Positions 8,677 through 17,382 of a stretch of 64,000 nucleotides of DNA are shown piece after piece (the first letter of the stretch is position 1; each line of letters starts with the position of its first letter). The DNA lies in assembly GCA_900316955.1 (NCBI GenBank), contig ONEX01000018.1, forward strand, positions 1 through 64,000, in the 5' to 3' direction. The position numbers were made by a program, and so were the translations under genes. The notes beneath the pieces are model-generated. The model had not been told where the DNA came from. It saw nothing but the letters and a program-made list of their open reading frames with translations, and made no database searches. The DNA comes from an uncultured Bacteroidales bacterium. GTDB lineage: Bacteria > Bacteroidota > Bacteroidia > Bacteroidales > UBA932.

Positions 8677-9684
8677 TTGGCGGGGCGGATCACATATTGG
8701 GACAACGTCAGAGGAGTCGCGATCCTGCTGGTCATCCTCGCCCATTCCCTGCACGCTTCGGTGGGGATGGACCCGATCGACATCGCCATCTCCTCTTTCC
8801 ATGTCTATCTCTTCATGGTCGTGAGCGGGTACCTGTTCGCGGGATCGCTCCGTCACACGACCCCCTATCTGCTCTTGACCAAGGGAATCCAGCTTGTCCT
8901 CCCGATCCTTCTGTTCGGCACGGCGGACTATTTCATCGGATACTTCGACCCGCAGGCGGGGGTGCAGGCCAATCTCGTCAACTGGTATGCCCGATGTCTC
9001 CGGACGCTCTGGTTCTGCCAGGCGCTGTTCTTCTGTACGATGATCGTCCTGGTCGGGAACCGTGTTTTCAAGAAGAAGGAATGGATCTTCTACATCCTGG
9101 TCCTGTGCGCCTTCCTGGTGTTTCCGGATTTTGCGGAGCAGCGGGGCACGAAAGCCATGTTCCCCGCCTTCCTCTTCGGTTATTACATGAAAAAACAAGG
9201 CTGGGAGACGGTCTTGAAGGACCGGCTTTCCGTCCTGTTTCCGACCAGCGCGCTCGCGTTCTCCCTCCTGCTCGTCTTCTACCGGAGCGGGATGAATTTC
9301 GAAAACCTGGGCGTTTGGATCTTCAGCGGAAAGGCGCCCTGGCAGGAAATCCTGTACGTGGACTTTTACCGCGTCCTCATCGGCCTTGCCGGCAGCGTCA
9401 TGACCATGTCCCTGCTCTACTGGCTGGAATACCGGGCAAACGCATGCAAACACGGTATCCTGGCCAGCATCGGACGCCATACGCTCTGGATCTACATCAT
9501 CCATGTTTACCTGTGGGTTTACTACTTCAGGCACTTCAGCGAGTCGCTCCCCCATACTTACTGGATGACCCTTGTCGTGTTTCTGGCCCTCCTGGGCGTA
9601 TCCTACCCGCTTTCCTTGCTCATGGACCGGGTCTGGGCCGGCCTCCAGGGCCGGGCGCTGAAAATCTGCCACGTTTCCGAATGA
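8677..9684 (+). CDS. Acyltransferase family 3 membrane protein, TTG start
   Basis: The 335-residue protein begins ITYWDNVRGVAILLVILAHS, the AT3 catalytic signature with the Arg..His pair, and has about ten hydrophobic helices, resembling fucose 4-O-acetylase-like members. The only start that keeps the first helix is a TTG at 8677, two bases after the upstream TGA; the next ATG would delete the catalytic segment. It probably acetylates a sugar in the repeat unit. Confidence 0.82.
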   Translation: MAGRITYWDNVRGVAILLVILAHSLHASVGMDPIDIAISSFHVYLFMVVSGYLFAGSLRHTTPYLLLTKGIQLVLPILLFGTADYFIGYFDPQAGVQANLVNWYARCLRTLWFCQALFFCTMIVLVGNRVFKKKEWIFYILVLCAFLVFPDFAEQRGTKAMFPAFLFGYYMKKQGWETVLKDRLSVLFPTSALAFSLLLVFYRSGMNFENLGVWIFSGKAPWQEILYVDFYRVLIGLAGSVMTMSLLYWLEYRANACKHGILASIGRHTLWIYIIHVYLWVYYFRHFSESLPHTYWMTLVVFLALLGVSYPLSLLMDRVWAGLQGRALKICHVSE

Positions 9685-9688
9685 GCCG

Positions 9689-11239
9689 ATGAACACGGAG
9701 TCCCGCACATACAAGTCCCTGAGGAACAGCTGGGTTGCCCTGCTGTTCTATGCAGCGAACCTGCTGATCTCGTTCATCTCCCGGAAGGTCTTCATCAACC
9801 ATCTGGGGGCGGACGTGCTGGGACTGAACACGACGGCGAGCAGCCTGCTCTCGTTCCTGAACCTCGCGGAACTGGGAATCGGGACGGCCATCGGCGTGAC
9901 GCTGTACAAGCCGCTGGCCCAGAAGGACCAGACAGCCATCAACGAGATCGTCTCGCTGCAGGGATGGTTCTACCGGAAGGTCGCCTACGTCATCATCGCG
10001 GCCGCCTGCATCCTGATGCTGTTCTTCCCGAAGATCTTCGGGGACACCGGCCTGCCGCTCTGGTACGCTTACGGCTCCTTCGGCGTCATGCTCTTCGGGG
10101 CGCTGATCAGTTACTTTGTCAATTATCGGCAGATCGTCCTCTCCGCCAACCAGCAGCAATACCAGATTACAAGGACTTACTCCACCGCCCTGCTGGTGAA
10201 GGTGGTCTTCCAGATGATCGCCGTCTCCGTCTTCCAGAACGGTTATCTCTGGTGGCTCATCATGGAGTTCGTCTTCGCCATCCTGAGCAGCTGGATCCTG
10301 GATTACCAGATCCGGAAGACTTGTCCGGAACTCGACACCCGCACCGCGGACGGGGCGACGCTCCGCAAGAAGTATCCCGACGTCATCACGAAGGTCAAGC
10401 AGCTGTTCATCCACAAGATTTCCACCTTCGCCCTGACGCAGACGAGTCCGCTCATCATCTATGCCTATGCGACCCTGACCATGGTGACGGACTATGCGAA
10501 CTATGCGCTGATCACCGCCAGCCTGATGTCGCTTTTCAACGCCATCTTCAATGGGATGAACGCCAGCATCGGCAACCTGGTGGCGGAGGGCGACAAGACA
10601 CGGATCACGCGCGTTTTCAACGAGCTGTTCTCGTTCCGTTTCCTGATGATCGCAACCGTCTCCTACTGCTATTTCAAGCTGGCCACGCCGTTCGTCAGCA
10701 TCTGGCTGGGCGCCGAATACGCCCTTCCGTGGGACGTCGTGCTGATGGTCACGCTGCTGTTCTATATCCGGGGAACCCGCGAAGTAGTGGACTCGTACAT
10801 CAATGCGTACGGGCTGTTCTTCGACATCTGGGCGCCCGCGGCCGAAGCCGCGCTGAACGTCGGATGTTCCATCCTGTTCGGCTACTTCTGGGGGCTGACC
10901 GGCATCTTGGGCGGCGTACTGCTGAGCCAGATCCTGATCATCTTCATCTGGAAGCCCATCCTGCTGTACCACTATGGCTTCAAGACGTCCATCCTGGGGT
11001 ACGTGCTGATGTACGCCAAGCATCTGGCCCTGTATGCCGTCTCCATCCTGCTGGTGAACCAGTTGTTCAAGGTCATTCCCATCGACCCGGCCGCCGGATA
11101 CTGGCAGTTCTTCGTGGTCGGCGCCATCATCGCCGGGGTGTTCTTCCTCCTGCAGGGTGGTCTCCAGTATGCGACGGAGCAAGGGACGAGGGACTTTGCG
11201 AACCGGATGTGGAACCAAGTCATCCGAAGAAAGGCATGA
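9689..11239 (+). CDS. wzx: Wzx-type oligosaccharide flippase (MOP superfamily)
   Basis: The 516-residue protein has about 12-14 membrane helices. Its start region reads SLRNSWVALLFYAANLLISFISRKVFINHLG, with LGLNTTASSLLSFLNLAELGIGTAI after it, characteristic of polysaccharide-biosynthesis (Wzx/RfbX) exporters of Bacteroidetes and Firmicutes. It should flip the undecaprenyl-diphosphate-linked repeat unit across the inner membrane for the Wzy polymerase at 29600. Its TGA overlaps the ATG of the next glycosyltransferase. Confidence 0.92.
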   Translation: MNTESRTYKSLRNSWVALLFYAANLLISFISRKVFINHLGADVLGLNTTASSLLSFLNLAELGIGTAIGVTLYKPLAQKDQTAINEIVSLQGWFYRKVAYVIIAAACILMLFFPKIFGDTGLPLWYAYGSFGVMLFGALISYFVNYRQIVLSANQQQYQITRTYSTALLVKVVFQMIAVSVFQNGYLWWLIMEFVFAILSSWILDYQIRKTCPELDTRTADGATLRKKYPDVITKVKQLFIHKISTFALTQTSPLIIYAYATLTMVTDYANYALITASLMSLFNAIFNGMNASIGNLVAEGDKTRITRVFNELFSFRFLMIATVSYCYFKLATPFVSIWLGAEYALPWDVVLMVTLLFYIRGTREVVDSYINAYGLFFDIWAPAAEAALNVGCSILFGYFWGLTGILGGVLLSQILIIFIWKPILLYHYGFKTSILGYVLMYAKHLALYAVSILLVNQLFKVIPIDPAAGYWQFFVVGAIIAGVFFLLQGGLQYATEQGTRDFANRMWNQVIRRKA

Positions 11240-12090
11240 TCGAGTTCTCCGTCATCATCCCCTTGTACAACAAGGAAACCACCATCCTGAAGACCCTGGA
11301 TTCGGTGCTGGCGCAGACCTATCCCCACTTCGAGGTGGTCGTGGTCGACGACGGGTCCACCGATCGGAGCGCAGAACTCGTCACTTCGCTGGCCGATTCC
11401 AGGATCCGATACTTCAAGAAGGAGAACGGAGGGCCCAGTTCGGCCCGGAACCTGGGCGTAGAAAAGGCGGAAAAAGAGTGGCTCCTGTTTTTGGATGCCG
11501 ATGACCTTCTCCTCGGGAATGCGCTGGAAACCTTTGAGAAAGTGATTGCCCACACCGAGGGGGCCGGCATCTTTGCCGCCAATTTCTATTGGGTCAAGAA
11601 GCAGGCGAAATGGTTATACGCAAAGGACTACCCGGAAGGGGTCGTGCGCAACCCCTATAAAGACTGGTTCCTCCACCGGCTGATGCCCCGCGCCGGGGCG
11701 TGTGTCATCCAAAAAGGCATTGCGTCGGACTATCCTTACAAGGAATATCTCCGCCGCTCGGAGGATACCGACGTCATGTTCGACATGATGCGGAACCACC
11801 CTGTTTACCGGATTGCTGTTCCCGTCATGGAATACCGCCTGGATGATGCCACGGAGAGCAAGATCCGGAGAGGCATCGGCAAAGACTTCCAGGGGCATCT
11901 CTCTTTCGACCGCTGGAAACCCCTCTGGGAGCGGATCTGCCTCTATGAACTCTATGTGGAGGCGAAGAACAAATACCCGGACGAGGTGCACGGCGTCTAT
12001 CCGGACATGGGCAAACGGGTGTTCCTCAAGGCCGCCTACCATGCCGCCTTCCGATACCGGGCGTTCCTCCAAAAAAGACGCAAAAAATGA
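11236..12090 (+). CDS. Family 2 glycosyltransferase
   Basis: This 284-residue GT-A protein reads EFSVIIPLYNKETTI, VVVDDGSTD (about residues 34-42), GGPSSARNLG and the metal-binding FLDADDLL around residue 92. There is no C-terminal membrane segment. ATG 11236 overlaps the wzx stop; the frame is open far upstream but only as a shadow of wzx. The GT-D-like gene follows with a 4-base overlap. Substrates are unknown. Confidence 0.9.
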   Translation: MIEFSVIIPLYNKETTILKTLDSVLAQTYPHFEVVVVDDGSTDRSAELVTSLADSRIRYFKKENGGPSSARNLGVEKAEKEWLLFLDADDLLLGNALETFEKVIAHTEGAGIFAANFYWVKKQAKWLYAKDYPEGVVRNPYKDWFLHRLMPRAGACVIQKGIASDYPYKEYLRRSEDTDVMFDMMRNHPVYRIAVPVMEYRLDDATESKIRRGIGKDFQGHLSFDRWKPLWERICLYELYVEAKNKYPDEVHGVYPDMGKRVFLKAAYHAAFRYRAFLQKRRKK

Positions 12091-13100
12091 AAGCTTTCTA
12101 CGAATACAGTCCCGTCCAGGATTTCTGGCACAAATCCGTCTGCAAACTGAACGACCTCTATCTGAGGACGGTCGGCGACAAGCATCCGTATGTCCGGCCC
12201 ACCCGGACGGCCCAGGAATCCTCCGACAAGATCTACGACCTGCTCATGGCCGACAAGCCGTGCATGGTCGCCCGGTTCGGCGGGTCCGAACTCTATTGCA
12301 TCGCCAATTACCTGGGTGTCAGGCAAGGGCCCAGGAACCTGATTCCGTTCATCCGGACGGACGCGGAGCCCTGGTGGTGGATGAAGAAAAGGGTCACGGC
12401 CATGCAGGACCTGAGCGGATTCTTCCCGCTGACGGAAGAGGCCGTCGTCCGGTTCTGCGAGATGTCGCTGGAAGACACGGCGCAGGTGGACCTCCTCGCC
12501 AGCTGGATGGAGAAGGAATGGACGATGGAGCCTTACCTCGTCAGCCATGAGAAAATCTTCCTTCCTTACCTGGAGCCTTGGTATGCGGAGCGTCCATGGA
12601 CACGCGCCCTCGCCGGGAAGAAGGTCGTCGTGGTCAATTTCCTCGCGGACCTGATGGAAGAGCAGTACCGGGAGAACCGGACGAAACTCTTCCGGAACCC
12701 GGACATCCTCCCGCCGTTCGACCTCCGCGGGGTCAAGTCCGTCCTCACCTACACCGGCAGCGACGGCGGCTTCCAGTCCTGGTTCGACGCCCTGAAATGG
12801 ATGGAGGACGAGATTGACAAGGAAGACTACGACGTATGCATCATCGGCTGCGGGGCCTACGGCTTCTCGCTGGCCGCCCACGTGAAACGCTCCGGCAAGA
12901 AGGCCGTCCACATGGGCGGGGCCACCCAGCTCCTGTTCGGCATCAAGGGAAACCGCTGGGAAGACCCGATGTACGGCGTCAAGGAATGGGGCCTGCCCAA
13001 AGGCTTCTACACGGACATGTTCAACGAGTACTGGGCCAAGGCTGGCGCGAAGACGAAGCCGAAGAACGTGGACAAGATCGAGGGGGCTTGCTATTGGTAA
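12087..13100 (+). CDS. GT-D fold glycosyltransferase-like protein
   Basis: The 337-residue soluble protein carries MVARFGGSELYCI, with Arg63, Gly65 and Glu68 matching the RFGxGE signature of GT-D (DUF1792-type) glycosyltransferases. It also has a C-terminal CGAYGFSLAAHVKRSGKKAVHMGG segment resembling the nucleotide-sugar half of that fold. The family is known from streptococcal serine-rich-protein glycosylation, where it transfers glucose. It sits immediately upstream of the phosphonate genes. The family assignment is by motif recall and the substrate is unknown. Confidence 0.65.
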   Translation: MKAFYEYSPVQDFWHKSVCKLNDLYLRTVGDKHPYVRPTRTAQESSDKIYDLLMADKPCMVARFGGSELYCIANYLGVRQGPRNLIPFIRTDAEPWWWMKKRVTAMQDLSGFFPLTEEAVVRFCEMSLEDTAQVDLLASWMEKEWTMEPYLVSHEKIFLPYLEPWYAERPWTRALAGKKVVVVNFLADLMEEQYRENRTKLFRNPDILPPFDLRGVKSVLTYTGSDGGFQSWFDALKWMEDEIDKEDYDVCIIGCGAYGFSLAAHVKRSGKKAVHMGGATQLLFGIKGNRWEDPMYGVKEWGLPKGFYTDMFNEYWAKAGAKTKPKNVDKIEGACYW

Positions 13101-13101
13101 A

Positions 13102-15123
13102 ATGGATTCAAGCATGAAAGCACTTATTCTCAACTCCGGACTCGGACATCGCATGGGCGTCCTGACCAGCGAGCATCCGAAGTGCATGACCGAAATCTCG
13201 CACCGCAATACCATCCTCAGCCGCCAGCTGCGCCAATGCGTGGAATACGGAATCGAGGAGGTCGTGATGACCACGGGGTACTACGACAAGGTCCTGATCG
13301 ATTATTGCAACTTTCTCCACCTCCCGCTCAAGATCACGTTCGTCAACAACCCCCTCTACGACAAGACCAACTACATCTACAGCATCTACTGCGCAAAGGA
13401 TCATCTGAAGGACGGCGACATCATCCTGATGCATGGAGACCTGGTCTTCGAGAATCTGGTTTTCGAGGCCGTGGTCGACTCGCCCGACAGCTGCATGACC
13501 GTCAGCAGTACGCTGCCCCTGCCCGAGAAAGACTTCAAAGCCGTCATCAAAGACGGACGCATAGAGAAAGTCGGCATCGAGTTCTTCGAGAACGCGATGG
13601 CCGCCCAGCCCCTCTACAAGATCAAGAAAGAGGACTGGCTGATCTGGCTCTCCAACATCGAACGGTTCTGCGAGAACGACAATCGCAAGTGCTACGCCGA
13701 GAATGCGCTCAATGAAGTCTCCGGCCAATGCGCCATCAAGCCGCTGGATGTGAAGGACATGCTGTGCGCCGAGATCGACACGCCCGAGGATCTGGAGGTC
13801 GTTTCCGCGAAACTTCGCACCGTCAACGACCGCACCGTGTATATGTGTTTCTCCACCGAGTACATCCATTCCGGCCACATTGCCATTATCAAGCGAGCGA
13901 AACGCCTGGGGCGGTTGACCATCGGCGTACTCTCGGACCAGGCCGTCGCCAGTTTCCGCCGTTTTCCGCTGATGCCGTTCGAAGAGCGCAAGGCTTTGAT
14001 GGCCAGCATCGCCGGCGTGGAAAGGGTGGTCGAACAGTCTACGCTCAGCTATGCCGAGAATGTCCGCGCCTTGAAACCCGACTACGTGGTCCACGGAGAT
14101 GATTGGGTGAACGGCTTCCAGAGACCGATCCGGCAGGAAGTCCTGGATGTCCTCGCCGAATACGGCGGCCAGCTCGTCGAGTATCCCTATTCGTCCGACC
14201 CGAGATACAAGGAGATCGACAAGATGCACCGGGCGGAACTGGCCATGCCGGACCTTCGCCGTGGCCGTTTGCGCAAGTTGCTGGATATGAAAGGCCTGGT
14301 GACCGCCATCGAAGCCCATAGCGGCATTACGGGACTCATCGCCGAAAAGACTACGGTCCTTCAGGACGGAAAGACCTATCAGTTCGACGCCATGTGGATC
14401 TCTTCCCTCTGCGATTCTACGGCGAAGGGCAAGCCGGACATCGAACTGGTGGACATGACAAGCCGTTTCCGCACGATCGATGACATCATGGAGGTGACTA
14501 CCAAGCCCATCATCTTCGACGGGGATACGGGAGGGCTGACCGAGCATTTCATATACACCGTCCGTTCGCTGGAACGGATGGGAGTTTCGATGGTCATCAT
14601 CGAAGACAAGACGGGTCTTAAGAAGAACTCGCTCTTCGGGACCGAAGTCGAACAGACCCAGGACAGTATCGAAAACTTCTGCGCCAAGATCGCTGCCGGC
14701 AAGAAAGCCCAGAAGACCCACGACTTCATGATCTGCGCCCGCATCGAGAGCCTGATCCTGGAGCGGGGTATGGAAGATGCCCTGACCCGCGCCTTCGCTT
14801 TTGTGGGCGCCGGCGCCGATGCGGTCATGATCCACTCCAGAAAGAAGGATCCTGCGGAAATCTTCGAATTCGTTGCCAAGTTCCGGGAGAAAGATTCCGT
14901 GACCCCCATCGTGGTCGTCCCGACATCTTTCAACACCGTCACGGAAGATGAGTTCAAGGCTCGCGGCGTCAATGTGGTCATCTACGCGAACCAGCTCACC
15001 CGCACCGGCTTCCCGGCCATGCAGAACGCCGCCCGGACCATCCTGGAGCACCACCGCGCCAAGGAATGTGACGACATGTGCATGTCCATCAAAGACATCA
15101 TTACTCTGATCCCGGAGGAGTAG
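13102..15123 (+). CDS. Three-domain fusion: NTP-transferase / cytidylyltransferase-like / phosphoenolpyruvate mutase
   Basis: Three enzymes are read in the 673 residues. Residues 1 to about 235 are a sugar-phosphate-type nucleotidyltransferase (NSGLGHRMG at 11-19, then EHPKCM) resembling the phosphonate cytidylyltransferase PntC/LicC group. Residues about 245-375 are a glycerol-3-phosphate-cytidylyltransferase-like domain with HSGH at 256-259 and GDDW at 332-335. Residues about 388-673 are PEP mutase with the diagnostic EDKx5NS at 501-510. PEP mutase makes phosphonopyruvate, the C-P bond-forming step. One N-terminal domain probably activates the final phosphonate as a CMP ester. An ATG at 13114 is a possible alternative start. 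Confidence 0.9.
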   Translation: MDSSMKALILNSGLGHRMGVLTSEHPKCMTEISHRNTILSRQLRQCVEYGIEEVVMTTGYYDKVLIDYCNFLHLPLKITFVNNPLYDKTNYIYSIYCAKDHLKDGDIILMHGDLVFENLVFEAVVDSPDSCMTVSSTLPLPEKDFKAVIKDGRIEKVGIEFFENAMAAQPLYKIKKEDWLIWLSNIERFCENDNRKCYAENALNEVSGQCAIKPLDVKDMLCAEIDTPEDLEVVSAKLRTVNDRTVYMCFSTEYIHSGHIAIIKRAKRLGRLTIGVLSDQAVASFRRFPLMPFEERKALMASIAGVERVVEQSTLSYAENVRALKPDYVVHGDDWVNGFQRPIRQEVLDVLAEYGGQLVEYPYSSDPRYKEIDKMHRAELAMPDLRRGRLRKLLDMKGLVTAIEAHSGITGLIAEKTTVLQDGKTYQFDAMWISSLCDSTAKGKPDIELVDMTSRFRTIDDIMEVTTKPIIFDGDTGGLTEHFIYTVRSLERMGVSMVIIEDKTGLKKNSLFGTEVEQTQDSIENFCAKIAAGKKAQKTHDFMICARIESLILERGMEDALTRAFAFVGAGADAVMIHSRKKDPAEIFEFVAKFREKDSVTPIVVVPTSFNTVTEDEFKARGVNVVIYANQLTRTGFPAMQNAARTILEHHRAKECDDMCMSIKDIITLIPEE

Positions 15124-15126
15124 GCC

Positions 15127-16254
15127 ATGATACGTCCGCAATATTTCATCGACACTCTCGCGGCACACGGCATCGACTTCTTTGCCGGGGTGCCGGACAG
15201 CCTGCTCAAGAATATCTGTGCCTATATCTCGGATCACATCGACGGGAAGCACAACATCATCACCGCCAACGAAGGCGGGGCCATCGGCCTGGCAACCGGA
15301 TACCATCTCGCCACCGGCAAGATCGGCTGCGTGTACATGCAAAACTCAGGAGAAGGCAATATCATCAATCCCCTCGCTTCGCTCACGGACAAGGAAGTCT
15401 ACAACGTCCCCGTGCTCCTGCTGATCGGCTGGCGCGGCCGGCCTGGCGTCCATGATGAACCTCAGCACGTGAAGCAAGGCAAGGTGACGCTGGAGCTTCT
15501 TGATACGATGGGCGTCAAGCATGCCATCCTGGACAAGGACGAGGATGTGGCCGGCGAACAAATCGCCAGAGCCGTATCCCATATGAAGGCCACGAACGAG
15601 ACCTTCGCCCTGGTCATCGAAAAAGACACCTTTGACTCGTATACGCTCCAGCATGTCCGCTCCAACACTTTGGCGCTCAGCCGCGAAGATGCCATCCGGA
15701 CCGTAGCCGCCCGCCTGGATGCCAAAGACGTGATCGTTTCCACGACGGGGATGATCAGCCGGGAGCTTTTCGAGTATCGGACATCCCAAGGCGAGAGCCA
15801 TGAGCGCGATTTCCTGACCGTCGGCTCGATGGGACACGCTTCCCAGATTGCCCTGGGCATCGCCCTGGAAAAACCCGAACGCCGCATCTGGTGCTTCGAC
15901 GGGGACGGCGCCGTCATCATGCATATGGGCGGGATGGCCATCGTTGCGGAGAAAGCGCCGAAGAACTATATCCACGTCGTCTTCAACAACGGAGCGCATG
16001 ACTCCGTGGGCGGACAGCCTACCGTAGGCCTGGACATCGACCTTTGCGCCATCGCAAAAGCCGTCGGATACAAGGAGTCTTTCGACACGGACTGCAAGGA
16101 AGGTCTCTCTGCTATCCTGGACAAAGTGAAAAGTCTGGACGGTCCTATCCTCGTCCAGGTCCGGGTCAAGAAAGGAAACCGGAAGGACCTCGGCCGTCCG
16201 ACGACCACTCCGATTCAGAACAAGGAGGCCTTGATGGCCTTCCTCAAAGATTAG
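15127..16254 (+). CDS. aepY: Phosphonopyruvate decarboxylase (ThDP-dependent)
   Basis: The 375-residue protein has the phosphonopyruvate-decarboxylase start (FFAGVPDSLLKN), TANEGGAIGLATGYH with the conserved Glu, and the ThDP/Mg motif GDG at 259-261 paired with NN at 287-288. These place it with Ppd/AepY rather than acetolactate synthase. It irreversibly converts phosphonopyruvate to phosphonoacetaldehyde, pulling the unfavourable PEP mutase reaction forward. It starts 3 bases after the mutase gene and is followed 3 bases later by the reductase. Confidence 0.93.
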   Translation: MIRPQYFIDTLAAHGIDFFAGVPDSLLKNICAYISDHIDGKHNIITANEGGAIGLATGYHLATGKIGCVYMQNSGEGNIINPLASLTDKEVYNVPVLLLIGWRGRPGVHDEPQHVKQGKVTLELLDTMGVKHAILDKDEDVAGEQIARAVSHMKATNETFALVIEKDTFDSYTLQHVRSNTLALSREDAIRTVAARLDAKDVIVSTTGMISRELFEYRTSQGESHERDFLTVGSMGHASQIALGIALEKPERRIWCFDGDGAVIMHMGGMAIVAEKAPKNYIHVVFNNGAHDSVGGQPTVGLDIDLCAIAKAVGYKESFDTDCKEGLSAILDKVKSLDGPILVQVRVKKGNRKDLGRPTTTPIQNKEALMAFLKD

Positions 16255-16257
16255 GTT

Positions 16258-17382
16258 ATGCAGAGAATCATCCACGGCATCGCCAGTCTCCCGGATCTGC
16301 TGAAAGGCGCCGGTTGCAAGCGCCTTTTCCTGGTGATCGACGCATCGTACCCTTTCCTCAGTATCAAGGATGCTATCGAGTCTTTGCCGGTACCCGAGAA
16401 GGTCAAGTTTTCGGAGTTCACCCCCAATCCCCAGTATGAACAGGTTTGCCGGGGCATCGACCTCTTTGAATCGTCGGGCTGCGATTCCATCCTCGCCGTA
16501 GGCGGAGGAAGCGCCATCGACGTGGCCAAATGCATCAAACTGGCGGTTCTGGCGAAAAAAGGCGACCAAGCCATCATCCCCCCGCTGGTTTCCCAACGGC
16601 TGCCGATTGAAGGTGAAAGGATTCCCTTCATTGCCATTCCAACGACGGCCGGCACCGGCAGTGAGTCCACGCATAACGCCGTGATGTACTTCGAAGGGGC
16701 CAAGCAGACCGTCACCAACGACGGTATCCTCCCGGACTTTGCCATCCTGGAGCCGTCGGTCTTGAAAACGCTCCCCATCTACCAGAAGAAAAGCACGATG
16801 ATGGACGCCCTCTGCCAGGGTATCGAATCCTGGTGGTCGGTGAACTCGACGGACGAATCCAAGGAATACTCCAGGAACGCGGTGGAACTCGTCATGGCCA
16901 ACTGGGAGGCTTATATTTTCAAGAACGATGACGAGGCCGCCACGCAGATCATGCTGGCCGCCAATTACAGCGGACGCGCCATCAACCTTGCCCAGACGAC
17001 GGCCGCGCACGCGATGAGCTACAAGATTACATCGATTTTCGGATTGCCGCATGGGCATGCGGTGGCCGTGTGCCTGCCGGAGATTTGGGATTATATGCTT
17101 GTCAATCCTGACAAATGTATCGACATTCGCGGGAAAGAGTATTTGTTTGGAATCTTCCAATCCATCGCGACTGCCATGGGGGCAAAGAACGTCGCGGAGG
17201 CTATCGCATCTTTCAGGGAGATGATGCGTTCTCTGGATCTGGGCAATCCCCGGCGAAATCTCTGCACGGAAGACTCCTTTGACTCTCTCTGCCGTTCCGT
17301 CAATCCCGTACGGCTCAAGAACAATCCGGTCGGTCTGGATTCCAAAGCGATCTCTTCGTTATACACTTCAATCTTGAAATGA
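16258..17382 (+). CDS. Iron-containing (group III) alcohol dehydrogenase, probable phosphonoacetaldehyde reductase
   Basis: This 374-residue protein has the NAD(P)-binding GGGSAIDVAK at residues 82-91, PTTAGTGSE, and metal-site residues Asp183, His251 and His265. The fourth usual His ligand is Gln187 (MDALCQG). Next to PEP mutase and phosphonopyruvate decarboxylase, the expected reaction is reduction of phosphonoacetaldehyde to 2-hydroxyethylphosphonate, as with PhpC-type enzymes. No aminoethylphosphonate transaminase is encoded nearby, so the reductive branch is likely the only outlet. The function is inferred from family plus context. Confidence 0.85.
   Translation: MQRIIHGIASLPDLLKGAGCKRLFLVIDASYPFLSIKDAIESLPVPEKVKFSEFTPNPQYEQVCRGIDLFESSGCDSILAVGGGSAIDVAKCIKLAVLAKKGDQAIIPPLVSQRLPIEGERIPFIAIPTTAGTGSESTHNAVMYFEGAKQTVTNDGILPDFAILEPSVLKTLPIYQKKSTMMDALCQGIESWWSVNSTDESKEYSRNAVELVMANWEAYIFKNDDEAATQIMLAANYSGRAINLAQTTAAHAMSYKITSIFGLPHGHAVAVCLPEIWDYMLVNPDKCIDIRGKEYLFGIFQSIATAMGAKNVAEAIASFREMMRSLDLGNPRRNLCTEDSFDSLCRSVNPVRLKNNPVGLDSKAISSLYTSILK

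Noticed and set aside
13108-15342. A 744-residue minus-strand open frame opposite the PEP mutase fusion
   Set aside because: Same composition artefact; the plus strand encodes three intact recognised domains.
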